DNA from: Streptomyces sp. NBC_01723
GTDB taxonomy: Bacteria > Actinomycetota > Actinomycetes > Streptomycetales > Streptomycetaceae
Length of the DNA stretch: 64,000 nucleotides
Reading direction: 5' to 3'
Assembly (NCBI RefSeq): GCF_036246005.1
Contig: NZ_CP109171.1
Location: forward strand, 868,001-932,000
A model generated the notes under the pieces. The model worked only from the letters and a program-made list of their open reading frames with translations, was not told where the DNA came from and searched no databases. The position numbers and the translations under genes are program-made. How positions within the stretch are numbered: the stretch's first letter is position 1; each line of letters begins with the position of its first letter. Shown here in pieces: positions 7,713-14,373 of this stretch.

Positions 7713-8687
7713 ATGACCTCATCACCGGAGTTCACCTCGCCGGAGCACGTCCGCCGGGTCGCCTGCGTCGGCGCCGGAGTCATCGGCGGCGGCTGGGTCG
7801 CCCACTTCCTGGCCCGCGGCTACGACGTGACCGCCTGGGACCCGGCGCCCGACGCCGGACAGCGACTGCGCCGCCTGGTCGACGCGGCGTGGCCGACGCT
7901 CACCTCGCTCGGCCTCGCCGAGGGCGCGTCGACCGACCGCCTCACCGTGACCGACACCCTCGAACAGGCCGTGGCCGAGGCCGAGTTCGTCCAGGAGAGC
8001 GCGCCCGAGAAGCTCGACCTCAAGCGCGATCTGCTGGCCCGCCTGGACGCGGCGACACCGTCCGGCGTCGTCATCGCCTCCTCCACCTCCGGCTATCCGA
8101 TGACCGACATGCAGACGACGGCCGCGGACCCGTCGCGCCTGGTCGTCGGGCACCCCTTCAACCCGCCCTATCTCATCCCGCTGGTCGAGGTCGTCGGCGG
8201 CGAGCACACCGACGCGACGGCCGTCGCCTGGGCCTCCCGCTTCTACGAGGTCGCGGGGAAGTCCGTCATCACGATGGACAACGAGATACCGGGCTTCATC
8301 GCGAACCGCCTCCAGGAGGCCCTGTGGCGCGAGGCGCTGCACATGGTCGCGAGCGGCGAGGCGACGGTCCGGGACATCGACCTGTCGATCACCGAGGGCC
8401 CCGGGCTGCGCTGGGCGGTGATGGGACCGATGCTGACGTTCGCGCTCGCGGGCGGCGAGGGCGGCATGGCGCACATGCTGGACCACTTCGGCCCGTCCCT
8501 GAAGTCGCCGTGGACGCGCCTCGAAGCGCCGGAGCTGGACAAGGAGTTGTACGACGCCGTGGTGGCGGGCTGCGACGAGGCGGCGGACGGCCGCTCCATC
8601 GCGGACCTGGTGGCCGAACGCGACCGGGGTGTCGTCGAAGTGCTGCGCGCCACCGGCCGCCTGGACCGCGAGGAGAACCCCCGATGA
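7713..8687 (+). CDS. 3-hydroxyacyl-CoA-dehydrogenase-family enzyme, likely L-carnitine dehydrogenase
   Basis: 324 residues. The N-terminal Rossmann fold has CVGAGVIGGGWVAHF, then QESAPEKLDLK, SSTSGYPMTD and GHPFNPPYLIPLVEVVGG. The C-terminal domain has ALWREALHMV and GLRWAVMGP, then AGGEGGMAHMLDHFGP and SPWTRL, as in L-carnitine dehydrogenases (EC 1.1.1.108) and not fatty-acid FadB enzymes. It would oxidise carnitine to 3-dehydrocarnitine using NAD+, feeding the BKACE enzyme 28 bp upstream. Its stop overlaps the thioesterase start (ATGA). Substrate assignment rests on family resemblance and operon context. Confidence 0.86.
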   Translation: MTSSPEFTSPEHVRRVACVGAGVIGGGWVAHFLARGYDVTAWDPAPDAGQRLRRLVDAAWPTLTSLGLAEGASTDRLTVTDTLEQAVAEAEFVQESAPEKLDLKRDLLARLDAATPSGVVIASSTSGYPMTDMQTTAADPSRLVVGHPFNPPYLIPLVEVVGGEHTDATAVAWASRFYEVAGKSVITMDNEIPGFIANRLQEALWREALHMVASGEATVRDIDLSITEGPGLRWAVMGPMLTFALAGGEGGMAHMLDHFGPSLKSPWTRLEAPELDKELYDAVVAGCDEAADGRSIADLVAERDRGVVEVLRATGRLDREENPR

Positions 8688-9163
8688 CGAAGCTCCCGTT
8701 GTTCCACAGCACGGTCCGCCCGGAGTGGGTCGATTACAACGGCCACATGAGCGAGGCGTTCTACGTCCTCGTCTTCGGTCACGCCACGGACGCGCTGATG
8801 ATCGAGACGGGGCTGGATTCCGGCTACCGCGAGTCCACCGGCTGTTCCCTCTACACGGTCGAGTCCCACGTCCGCTATCTCCAGGAGGTGCCCGAGGCCA
8901 CCCACCTGGCCATCCGCACCCGCGTGCTGGGCGCGGCGGAACGCAAGGCGCGCTTCGTGCACGAGATGCACGTGGTCTCCGAACCGGGGTCGGAGCCGAT
9001 GCCCGACGCGGCCCCGGTGGCGACGACCGAACTGCTCGCGGTCCACGTCGACCAGCGGGCGGGCCGGGCCGCCGAGTTCCCGGACGCGGTCCGGCACCGC
9101 TTCTCGGAGCTGACCGAACCGGCGCCGTCCTGGGCGGGCCGCTCGATCCGCGCCGTGACCTGA
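8684..9163 (+). CDS. Hot-dog thioesterase (4HBT type), likely betainyl-CoA thioesterase
   Basis: The product is 159 residues. The N-terminus FHSTVRPEWVDYNGHMSEAFY carries the catalytic Asp-x-Asn-Gly-His-Met motif of 4-hydroxybenzoyl-CoA-type thioesterases, followed by the central hot-dog helix and ESHVRYLQEVP. It starts within the stop codon of the dehydrogenase gene. In carnitine catabolism this step releases glycine betaine from betainyl-CoA. The gene ends 37 bp before the stop of the convergent ABC-F gene. No clear terminator is seen in that gap. Confidence 0.86.
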   Translation: MTKLPLFHSTVRPEWVDYNGHMSEAFYVLVFGHATDALMIETGLDSGYRESTGCSLYTVESHVRYLQEVPEATHLAIRTRVLGAAERKARFVHEMHVVSEPGSEPMPDAAPVATTELLAVHVDQRAGRAAEFPDAVRHRFSELTEPAPSWAGRSIRAVT

Positions 9164-9200
9164 CCGTGCGGCCCGGCCCGCGCCGGTACGCGACGACCGG

Positions 9201-10853
9201 TCAGCGTCTGCGGCCGGCGTGCAGTTCCAGATGCTCGGCTTCGAAACGCGCCCGGAAGCAGCGATCGTGCGAGACCGCGACCACTGCCCCCGGGTACGCC
9301 GCGAGCGCCGCTTGCAGGTCCTCGGCCAGGTCGAGTGCGATGTGGTTGGTCGGCTCGTCGAGGACGAGAAGGTCCGCGGGCCGGGTCACCAGGGTCGCGA
9401 TCTGCAGGCGCCGCTGCTGCCCCACCGACAGGGCGGCGACAGGCACGAGCAGGTCCTGTTCGCGGAACAGCCCCAGGGACAGGAGCTGTTCGGCGTACTC
9501 CTCCGGCGGTCCGGGCCGCCCGGCGGCGAACGCGGCGAGCAGTGGCAGCCGCGTGGCCCGCGTGGGCAGTTCCTGGGCGAGGTAACCGATGCGGGCGGGC
9601 CGGCGCGCCGTACCGGCGTCCTGCCGCAGATCGCCCGCCAGGACGCGGAGCAGCGTCGTCTTGCCCGCGCCGTTCCCGCCCGTGACGAGGAGGCGTCCTC
9701 CGGGCTCGATCGTCAGGAGCCCGTCCAGGCGCAGCCGTTCCCCGACCCGTACGTCGTCGAGTTCGGCGAGGGTGCCCTGGACCGGGCCGCCGAGCGCCGA
9801 CGGCGGCGCCGTCGTGAACCGGAGCGGTACGGGCGGCTTGGCCACCGGGTTGCGCCGCAGCCGGTCCAAGCGCTCCCGCACCGAGCGCACCTGGCCGCCG
9901 AGCTTCGCCTCGCTGGAACGGCGGTGCTTGCCGAAGCCCTGCTTCGGGTCGCGGCCGGTGCTGGCCAGCCGCCTGCCCGCGGCCTCCAGCAGCTCCTGCG
10001 CGTGCGCCATCTCCTCGACCCAGTCCGCGTACCGCTGCTCCGCTCCGCGCCGGGCGGCGGCCTTCGCGGCGCGATACCCGTCCCAGCCGTCACCGTACCG
10101 GCGCACGGTGCGCTCGTCCCGGTCGACCTCGAGGATCGTGGTGGCGATGCGCTCCAGGAAGCCGCGGTCGTGGGTGACCGCGACGACGGTGCCGCGGTGT
10201 GCGCGCAGGTGTTCCTCCAGCCAGCGCACGGCCGTCGCGTCGAGGTGGTTCGTCGGCTCGTCCAGGAGCAGCAGTTCGGGAGCGGCGGCCAGGACGCAGG
10301 CGAGGGCGAGGCGCGACTGCTCGCCGCCGGACAGTGAGCCGAGCGGGCGCTCCCGGGCGATCCCCGCCGGCCCGAGCCCGTGCAGGGCGACGTCCACACG
10401 GGCGTCCGCCTCGTATCCGCCGCGTTCCTCGTAGGCGGTCAGCAGCTCGCCGTATGCGGCCAGCTGCTCGTCCGTCGCGTCGGCGAGGTACTCCTCCGCG
10501 GTACGGAGCCTTCGCTCCATGTCGCGCAGTTCGGTCAGGGCGAGGTCGACGGCGTCCTGCACGGTGCAGTCGGCGTCGAGGTCGAGGGTCTGGGCGAGAT
10601 GGCCCGTCCCGCCGGGGAAACGGACGGTGACCTCCCCGGCGTCCGGCGTCTCGGCCGTGGCGAGCAGCCGGAGCAGGGTGGACTTGCCGGAGCCGTTCTC
10701 ACCGACGACGGCGGCCTTCTCGCCGGGCCGGACAGTGAAGGAGACCTGGTCGAGGACGGTCCGGGTGCCATAGGACTTGGTGACGGACTTGACGGACAGC
10801 TGCGCCACCGCGGGGACGGCAGTGGGCAGCACGGTACGAGCGCGGTCGCGCAT
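9201..10853 (-). CDS. ABC-F ATPase, antibiotic-resistance type (ribosome protection)
   Basis: 550 residues with two ATPase domains and no membrane segment. Domain 1 has Walker A GENGSGKST (residues 51-59), signature LSGGEQSRL and LLLLDEPTNHLD. A charged linker follows, then domain 2 with GGNGAGKTT, signature LSVGQQRRL and LLVLDEPTNHI. The Val-Gly-Gln-Gln second signature is typical of actinobacterial CarA/TlrC/OleB-like ABC-F proteins, which dislodge macrolide-, lincosamide- or pleuromutilin-class drugs from the ribosome. The ATG at 10853 follows GGGAAAG. The 5' region has a short leader ORF and alternative hairpins, the usual architecture of drug-induced attenuation. The drug spectrum cannot be read from sequence. 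Confidence 0.88.
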   Translation of the reverse strand: MRDRARTVLPTAVPAVAQLSVKSVTKSYGTRTVLDQVSFTVRPGEKAAVVGENGSGKSTLLRLLATAETPDAGEVTVRFPGGTGHLAQTLDLDADCTVQDAVDLALTELRDMERRLRTAEEYLADATDEQLAAYGELLTAYEERGGYEADARVDVALHGLGPAGIARERPLGSLSGGEQSRLALACVLAAAPELLLLDEPTNHLDATAVRWLEEHLRAHRGTVVAVTHDRGFLERIATTILEVDRDERTVRRYGDGWDGYRAAKAAARRGAEQRYADWVEEMAHAQELLEAAGRRLASTGRDPKQGFGKHRRSSEAKLGGQVRSVRERLDRLRRNPVAKPPVPLRFTTAPPSALGGPVQGTLAELDDVRVGERLRLDGLLTIEPGGRLLVTGGNGAGKTTLLRVLAGDLRQDAGTARRPARIGYLAQELPTRATRLPLLAAFAAGRPGPPEEYAEQLLSLGLFREQDLLVPVAALSVGQQRRLQIATLVTRPADLLVLDEPTNHIALDLAEDLQAALAAYPGAVVAVSHDRCFRARFEAEHLELHAGRRR

Positions 10854-10863
10854 GGGTCTTTCC

Positions 10864-10917
10864 CTGCTGAATCGAGGGGTCTACGGGCAGCAGAAGCGGC
10901 GGCAGGGGCCGTGCCCG
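10864..10917 (-). promoter_or_regulatory. Possible attenuator: mutually exclusive hairpins before the ABC-F gene
   Basis: Two hairpins in the leader RNA share bases. In transcript order the first pairs CGGGCA (10917-10912) with TGCCCG (10889-10884). The second pairs CTGCTG (10893-10888) with CAGCAG (10869-10864), whose 3' arm abuts the GGGAAAG ribosome site (10864-10858). Only one can form at a time, so a ribosome stalled on the upstream leader peptide could decide whether the site is exposed. The pairing is visible; the switching is inferred. Confidence 0.45.
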
Positions 10918-10920
10918 GAC

Positions 10921-10944
10921 TCAGACGAAGAAGAGGAAAGCCAT
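10921..10944 (-). CDS. Leader peptide MAFLFFV upstream of the ABC-F gene
   Basis: An eight-codon reading frame, ATG GCT TTC CTC TTC TTC GTC TGA, starts 6 nt after a TATAGT -10 box and ends 67 nt before the ABC-F start. Its hydrophobic, Phe-rich sequence is typical of peptides on which drug-bound ribosomes stall. Being leaderless, the transcript would begin with this frame. Function as a stalling sensor is inferred from position and from known attenuation of ABC-F and Erm genes. Confidence 0.6.
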   Translation of the reverse strand: MAFLFFV

Positions 10945-10950
10945 GACCCC

Positions 10951-10979
10951 ACTATACGAGACGGGACGTCTCGCCGCAA
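10951..10979 (-). promoter_or_regulatory. ABC-F promoter with a fully palindromic 17-bp spacer
   Basis: On the minus strand TTGCGG (10979-10974) and TATAGT (10956-10951) are separated by 17 bp. The spacer 10973-10957 reads CGAGACGTCCCGTCTCG: two perfect 7-bp arms around TCC. A palindrome filling the space between -35 and -10 is the classic position for a TetR-like repressor operator, so this gene may be controlled both by a repressor and by attenuation. Confidence 0.7.
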
Positions 10980-11008
10980 TGCGTGGGTGCGCGTCGGGGT
11001 GGCGTCGG

Positions 11009-11740
11009 TCAGTAGATGCTCAGTCCGTACACCGACAGCCACTCGACCACCGGCTGGTAGTAGGTGAAGCCTCCCGAGCCGCAGTTGCCGCTGCTGCCGA
11101 CGATGATGCCCAGCGCGGTGGTGCCGGAGAAGGCCGGGCCGCCCACGTCTCCGGGTTCGGAGCAGACGTTGGACCGGAAGAGACCGCTCACGCTCCCTCC
11201 GCCGTAGTTGACCGTGACGTTGACCGCCTGGACGATCCCGCAACGGTGTCCGGTAGTGCGTCCGACATGGCAGACCGACTGGCCGACGACGGGGTGGGCC
11301 GCGGCGGTGATGTCGCGGGTGCCCGCCCCGGCGCCCAGGGAGACCTCGCCCGGACGGGCGACCGTCGTGCCGGTGTACCGGACGGTCGCGTAGTCGTTGC
11401 CGGGAAAGCTGACCCCCGCGGTGACCCCGACGGGGACGGTGAGGGCGGCGTCGGCGTACCAGGAGGTGCCGGCCGTCTGCGCACACCGGCCCGACAACAG
11501 CGCGTACTCGGCGGATCCGGAACGGGCGTTGAACCCGACGGTGCAGCGGGCGCCCGCGCTGTAGAGGACGTCGCCGCCGCGCACCGCGAAGGCGGCCGGT
11601 CTCTCCCGCGGCGCGGCGTCCGCCACCGGGCCGAGGACGGCGGTCCAGCCGAGCAGCAGGGCCAGGAGAACGGCGGCGGTAACGGTGACGTGCGAGGGGC
11701 GGTCGGAACGCGTGCGAGCCACAGCGGCCTCCAATGTCAT
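11009..11740 (-). CDS. Secreted S1-family serine protease homologue, catalytically dead
   Basis: 243 residues. A signal peptide covers about residues 1-43 (AVLLALLLGWTAVLG, cleavage near ADAA). The rest matches the alpha-lytic/streptogrisin-like S1 fold, with the usual cysteine spacing (Cys66/86, 157/167, 193/220). Two triad residues are changed. The TAGHC motif is LSGRC (Arg85 replaces His) and GDSGGP is GDVGGP (Val199 replaces Ser). Asp116 in NDYATV remains. There is no pro-domain between signal and protease fold, unlike active streptogrisins. It should therefore be a binding or decoy protein instead of a protease. I chose the ATG at 11740; an in-frame start 18 codons earlier would put a hydrophilic tail before the signal peptide. 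Confidence 0.82.
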   Translation of the reverse strand: MTLEAAVARTRSDRPSHVTVTAAVLLALLLGWTAVLGPVADAAPRERPAAFAVRGGDVLYSAGARCTVGFNARSGSAEYALLSGRCAQTAGTSWYADAALTVPVGVTAGVSFPGNDYATVRYTGTTVARPGEVSLGAGAGTRDITAAAHPVVGQSVCHVGRTTGHRCGIVQAVNVTVNYGGGSVSGLFRSNVCSEPGDVGGPAFSGTTALGIIVGSSGNCGSGGFTYYQPVVEWLSVYGLSIY

Positions 11741-11931
11741 GTACTGGCCATTGTGAGGCTCGCGGAGCCGTGCGGTCAGACCCAAAGCCGCCAACCAGGA
11801 TGGGTGAATCCGTGCGGCCGACGGCCCGAGCCTCGGCGGGTGGCGTGCCAGTGGAACGAGCGGAAGCCCGCCACCCCTTCAAGGATGGCGGGCTCCTTAC
11901 CGGCTGTGATGGTCAGCGGTGGGTCCGGTCG

Positions 11932-12405
11932 TCAGCGGCGGCCGCCGTGACGGTGGTGACCCCAGGACTTGTCATCGATGAAGCGCCCGTGGTCGTTGCG
12001 GAGCGTGGCGGTGTCGGAGCGGTTGCCCCACACGTGGTTGTGGCGGTCCTGGAACACGTCGGTGCGGGAGTCACGGCCCTCGCCGGTGTGGACGCGGACG
12101 GTGGCGCGGCCGTCGAGGCGGTAGTGGCGGAAGGTGTAGCGGTGGCCGTCCTCACCCCTGAGGGTCCAGCCGTTCAGGTTGACCGCGCGGCGGGTGTTGT
12201 TGGTGATCTCCACCCATTCCTTGTTCAGGGAACGGTTGGAGCGGTTGTCACGGCCCGGGGCGTTGTACTGGACGTCCGTGATCTCGATGCCGGGCCGCTG
12301 GCGCTGGTGGTCGGCGGCTGACGCCGGCACCACGAGTGCGGCGGTCAGGGCTCCGACGGCGAGGGCGCCGGCGGTCAGGCGGCGGGCGGTGATGGACTTC
12401 GACAC
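11932..12405 (-). CDS. Secreted lamin-tail-domain protein
   Basis: 157 residues starting at GTG 12405 behind AGGGGGAA. A signal peptide spans about residues 1-31 (LTAGALAVGALTAALVVPASA). The mature chain has the immunoglobulin-like lamin-tail pattern: IEITDVQYNAPG, EWVEITNNTRRAVNLNGWTLR, HRYTF, a V-R-V-H-T-G-E-G strand and DTATLRNDHGRFIDDKSW. The C-terminus is Gly-His-Arg rich. Such domains occur in small exported Streptomyces proteins, often linked to nucleases or the cell surface, but no function is established. It is a single-gene unit with a long upstream region. Confidence 0.8.
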   Translation of the reverse strand: MSKSITARRLTAGALAVGALTAALVVPASAADHQRQRPGIEITDVQYNAPGRDNRSNRSLNKEWVEITNNTRRAVNLNGWTLRGEDGHRYTFRHYRLDGRATVRVHTGEGRDSRTDVFQDRHNHVWGNRSDTATLRNDHGRFIDDKSWGHHRHGGRR

Positions 12406-12940
12406 AGGTTCCCCCTGCTTTGTGCGGGCACCGCCTGCCCCGGGATCCAGGCCCCGGGGTGGTGGTGCGTGGCGCGTTGCCCGGCCGGTCGGCCGTGCCC
12501 TCACAGATTGCGGGCCGGTCGACCGGTTCGTGGAGACGACGTGAACGGTGTTACCAACCACCGACATCCCGGTGACCCTCGACTGTATTGGGCATGTATG
12601 TGCCGAATGCACTGTGTTGACGCCACTGAAGCACGTGTCCCCTTGTGTCCGTTGGGCCGAGAGCCGAGACCGCCACGGCACGCCACCCCGACACCTCGAG
12701 AGCGTTCACCCGAAAGTGAGTAACAGCGCCGGCCGCTCTCCTGCGTCCGAGGTGTGAAGAAGCGCACCGCGCCCGGGCGCGCGCCATGCCCCTGAACCGT
12801 CTTGCCACGAGCTGGCATGGTGGCCGCACGCATAGCCGACCCGCGAACTATGTTGCCCCGCCACATGTGCGCCTGACCTGCGAATTCCTACGGTGTGGCG
12901 ACACGCAAACGTCCCCGTTGATCCCCAGGAAGTGGTGCCG
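12406..12940. other. Intergenic region between the lamin-tail gene and the MHS transporter
   Basis: This 535-bp divergent region has no convincing gene. It is less GC-rich than its surroundings around 12540-12620 and 12840-12900, as expected for promoters. Visible structure: ATTGGGCA (12587-12594) and TGCCGAAT (12601-12608), an inverted repeat with one mismatch around TGTATG, and TGCCA-CGAGC-TGGCA near 12805-12819. A TACAGT on the minus strand (12587-12582) could be a -10 box for the lamin-tail gene, but no matching -35 is clear. I could not place the transporter promoter. Confidence 0.4.
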
Positions 12941-14323
12941 ATGTCGTCGCCCGCAGCCGCTCCACCAGCCCCGAACAACCTCAAGCGCATCGTCGCCGCA
13001 TCCCTCATCGGCACCACCATCGAGTGGTACGACTTCTTCCTCTACGGCTCCGCCGCCGCCCTCGTCTTCAACAAGCTGTTCTTCCCGGACTCCGACCCGC
13101 TGGTCGGCACGCTGCTCTCGTTCCTGACGTACGCCGTCGGCTTCGCCGCGCGGCCGCTGGGTGCCCTGGTCTTCGGTCATTACGGTGACCGGCTCGGACG
13201 TAAGAAGCTGCTGGTCCTGAGCCTGTTGATGATGGGCAGTGCGACCTTCGCGATCGGGCTGCTCCCCACCCACGCGACGATCGGCACGGCCGCTCCCGTG
13301 CTGCTGACCGTGTTGCGGCTCGTCCAGGGGTTCGCCCTCGGTGGTGAGTGGGGCGGCGCCGTGCTGCTGGTGTCCGAGCACGGGGACGCGCGGCGGCGCG
13401 GGTTCTGGGCGTCCTGGCCGCAGACCGGGGCGCCGGCGGGGCAGTTGCTGGCCACGGGTGTGCTGTCGCTGCTGACCGCCGTGCTGTCGGACTCCGCGTT
13501 CAACAGCTGGGGCTGGCGGATACCGTTCCTGCTCTCCGGCGTACTGGTCATGGTCGGTCTGTGGATCCGGCTGTCCGTCGACGAATCGCCCGTCTTCAAG
13601 CAGGCGCTGGCGCAGGCCGAGTCGCGCAAGGCGAAGGCCGAACCGATGCCCGTCGTCGCCGTGCTGCGGCACCACTGGCGCGACGTACTGATCGCGATGG
13701 GCGCGCGCATGGCGGAGAACATCAGCTACTACGTCATCACCGCCTTCATCCTCGTCTACGCCACCACCGCGGCCGACGTCTCCAAGCAGACCGCGCTCAA
13801 CGCGGTCCTGATCGCCTCGGCGGTGCACTTCGCGGCCATCCCGGCCTGGGGCGCGCTGTCGGACCGCATCGGCCGACGGCCCGTGTATCTGCTGGGCGCG
13901 GCCGGCGTGGGGTTGTGGATGTTCCCGTTCTTCATGCTGATCGACCACGGCGACTTCAGCAGTCTGCTGCTCGCGGTGACCGTGGGGCTGGTGCTGCACG
14001 GCGCCATGTACGCGCCCCAGGCCGCCTTCTTCTCCGAGATGTTCGCGACCCGGATGCGGTACTCAGGGGCGTCGATCGGCGCCCAGTTCGCCTCCGTCGC
14101 GGCCGGTGCTCCGGCGCCGCTGATCGCCACCGCGCTGCTCTCCGAGTACGACAGCTCCACCCCGATCTCCCTCTACGTGATCGCTTCCGTCCTGCTGACC
14201 CTGGTCGCGGTGGGCGTGGCCAAGGAGACGCGCCACCGCGACCTCGCGGAGCCCGTGTCGGCCCCCGAGGACGAGGACGGGTCGGTCAAGGCCTCCCGTG
14301 CGCAGGGGGCGCGCTCAGTCTGA
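12941..14323 (+). CDS. MHS-family MFS transporter
   Basis: 460 residues and 12 membrane spans of the metabolite:H+ symporter type. It opens with RIVAASLIGTTIEWYDFFLYG, the hallmark of the MHS group (ProP, ShiA, KgtP). The loop 2-3 motif is GHYGDRLGRKK, and the second-half motif is GALSDRIGRRPVYLLG. The start at 12941 follows AGGAAG. It converges on a GAF-PucR regulator whose other neighbour is a 3-hydroxybutyrate dehydrogenase, so uptake of 3-hydroxybutyrate or a similar small acid is a reasonable but unproven role. Confidence 0.87.
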   Translation: MSSPAAAPPAPNNLKRIVAASLIGTTIEWYDFFLYGSAAALVFNKLFFPDSDPLVGTLLSFLTYAVGFAARPLGALVFGHYGDRLGRKKLLVLSLLMMGSATFAIGLLPTHATIGTAAPVLLTVLRLVQGFALGGEWGGAVLLVSEHGDARRRGFWASWPQTGAPAGQLLATGVLSLLTAVLSDSAFNSWGWRIPFLLSGVLVMVGLWIRLSVDESPVFKQALAQAESRKAKAEPMPVVAVLRHHWRDVLIAMGARMAENISYYVITAFILVYATTAADVSKQTALNAVLIASAVHFAAIPAWGALSDRIGRRPVYLLGAAGVGLWMFPFFMLIDHGDFSSLLLAVTVGLVLHGAMYAPQAAFFSEMFATRMRYSGASIGAQFASVAAGAPAPLIATALLSEYDSSTPISLYVIASVLLTLVAVGVAKETRHRDLAEPVSAPEDEDGSVKASRAQGARSV

Positions 14324-14345
14324 GCCCGGCCCACCGCCCGCTACC

Positions 14346-14373
14346 GACCCCGTACGCCCGTGCGTGCGGGGTC
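14346..14373. terminator. Bidirectional hairpin between MHS transporter and PucR regulator
   Basis: GACCCCG-T-ACGC (14346-14357) pairs with GCGT-G-CGGGGTC (14362-14373) around a CCGT loop: eleven Watson-Crick pairs plus one T-G wobble. It lies 22 bp after the transporter stop and reaches the stop codon of the convergent regulator, so it can terminate both genes. There is no T-tract, which is common in Streptomyces. Confidence 0.65.

Noticed and set aside
12501-12866. Open frames in the gap between the lamin-tail and MHS genes
   Set aside because: Several overlapping frames on both strands exist, but none has a ribosome site, consistent codon bias or recognisable domain.
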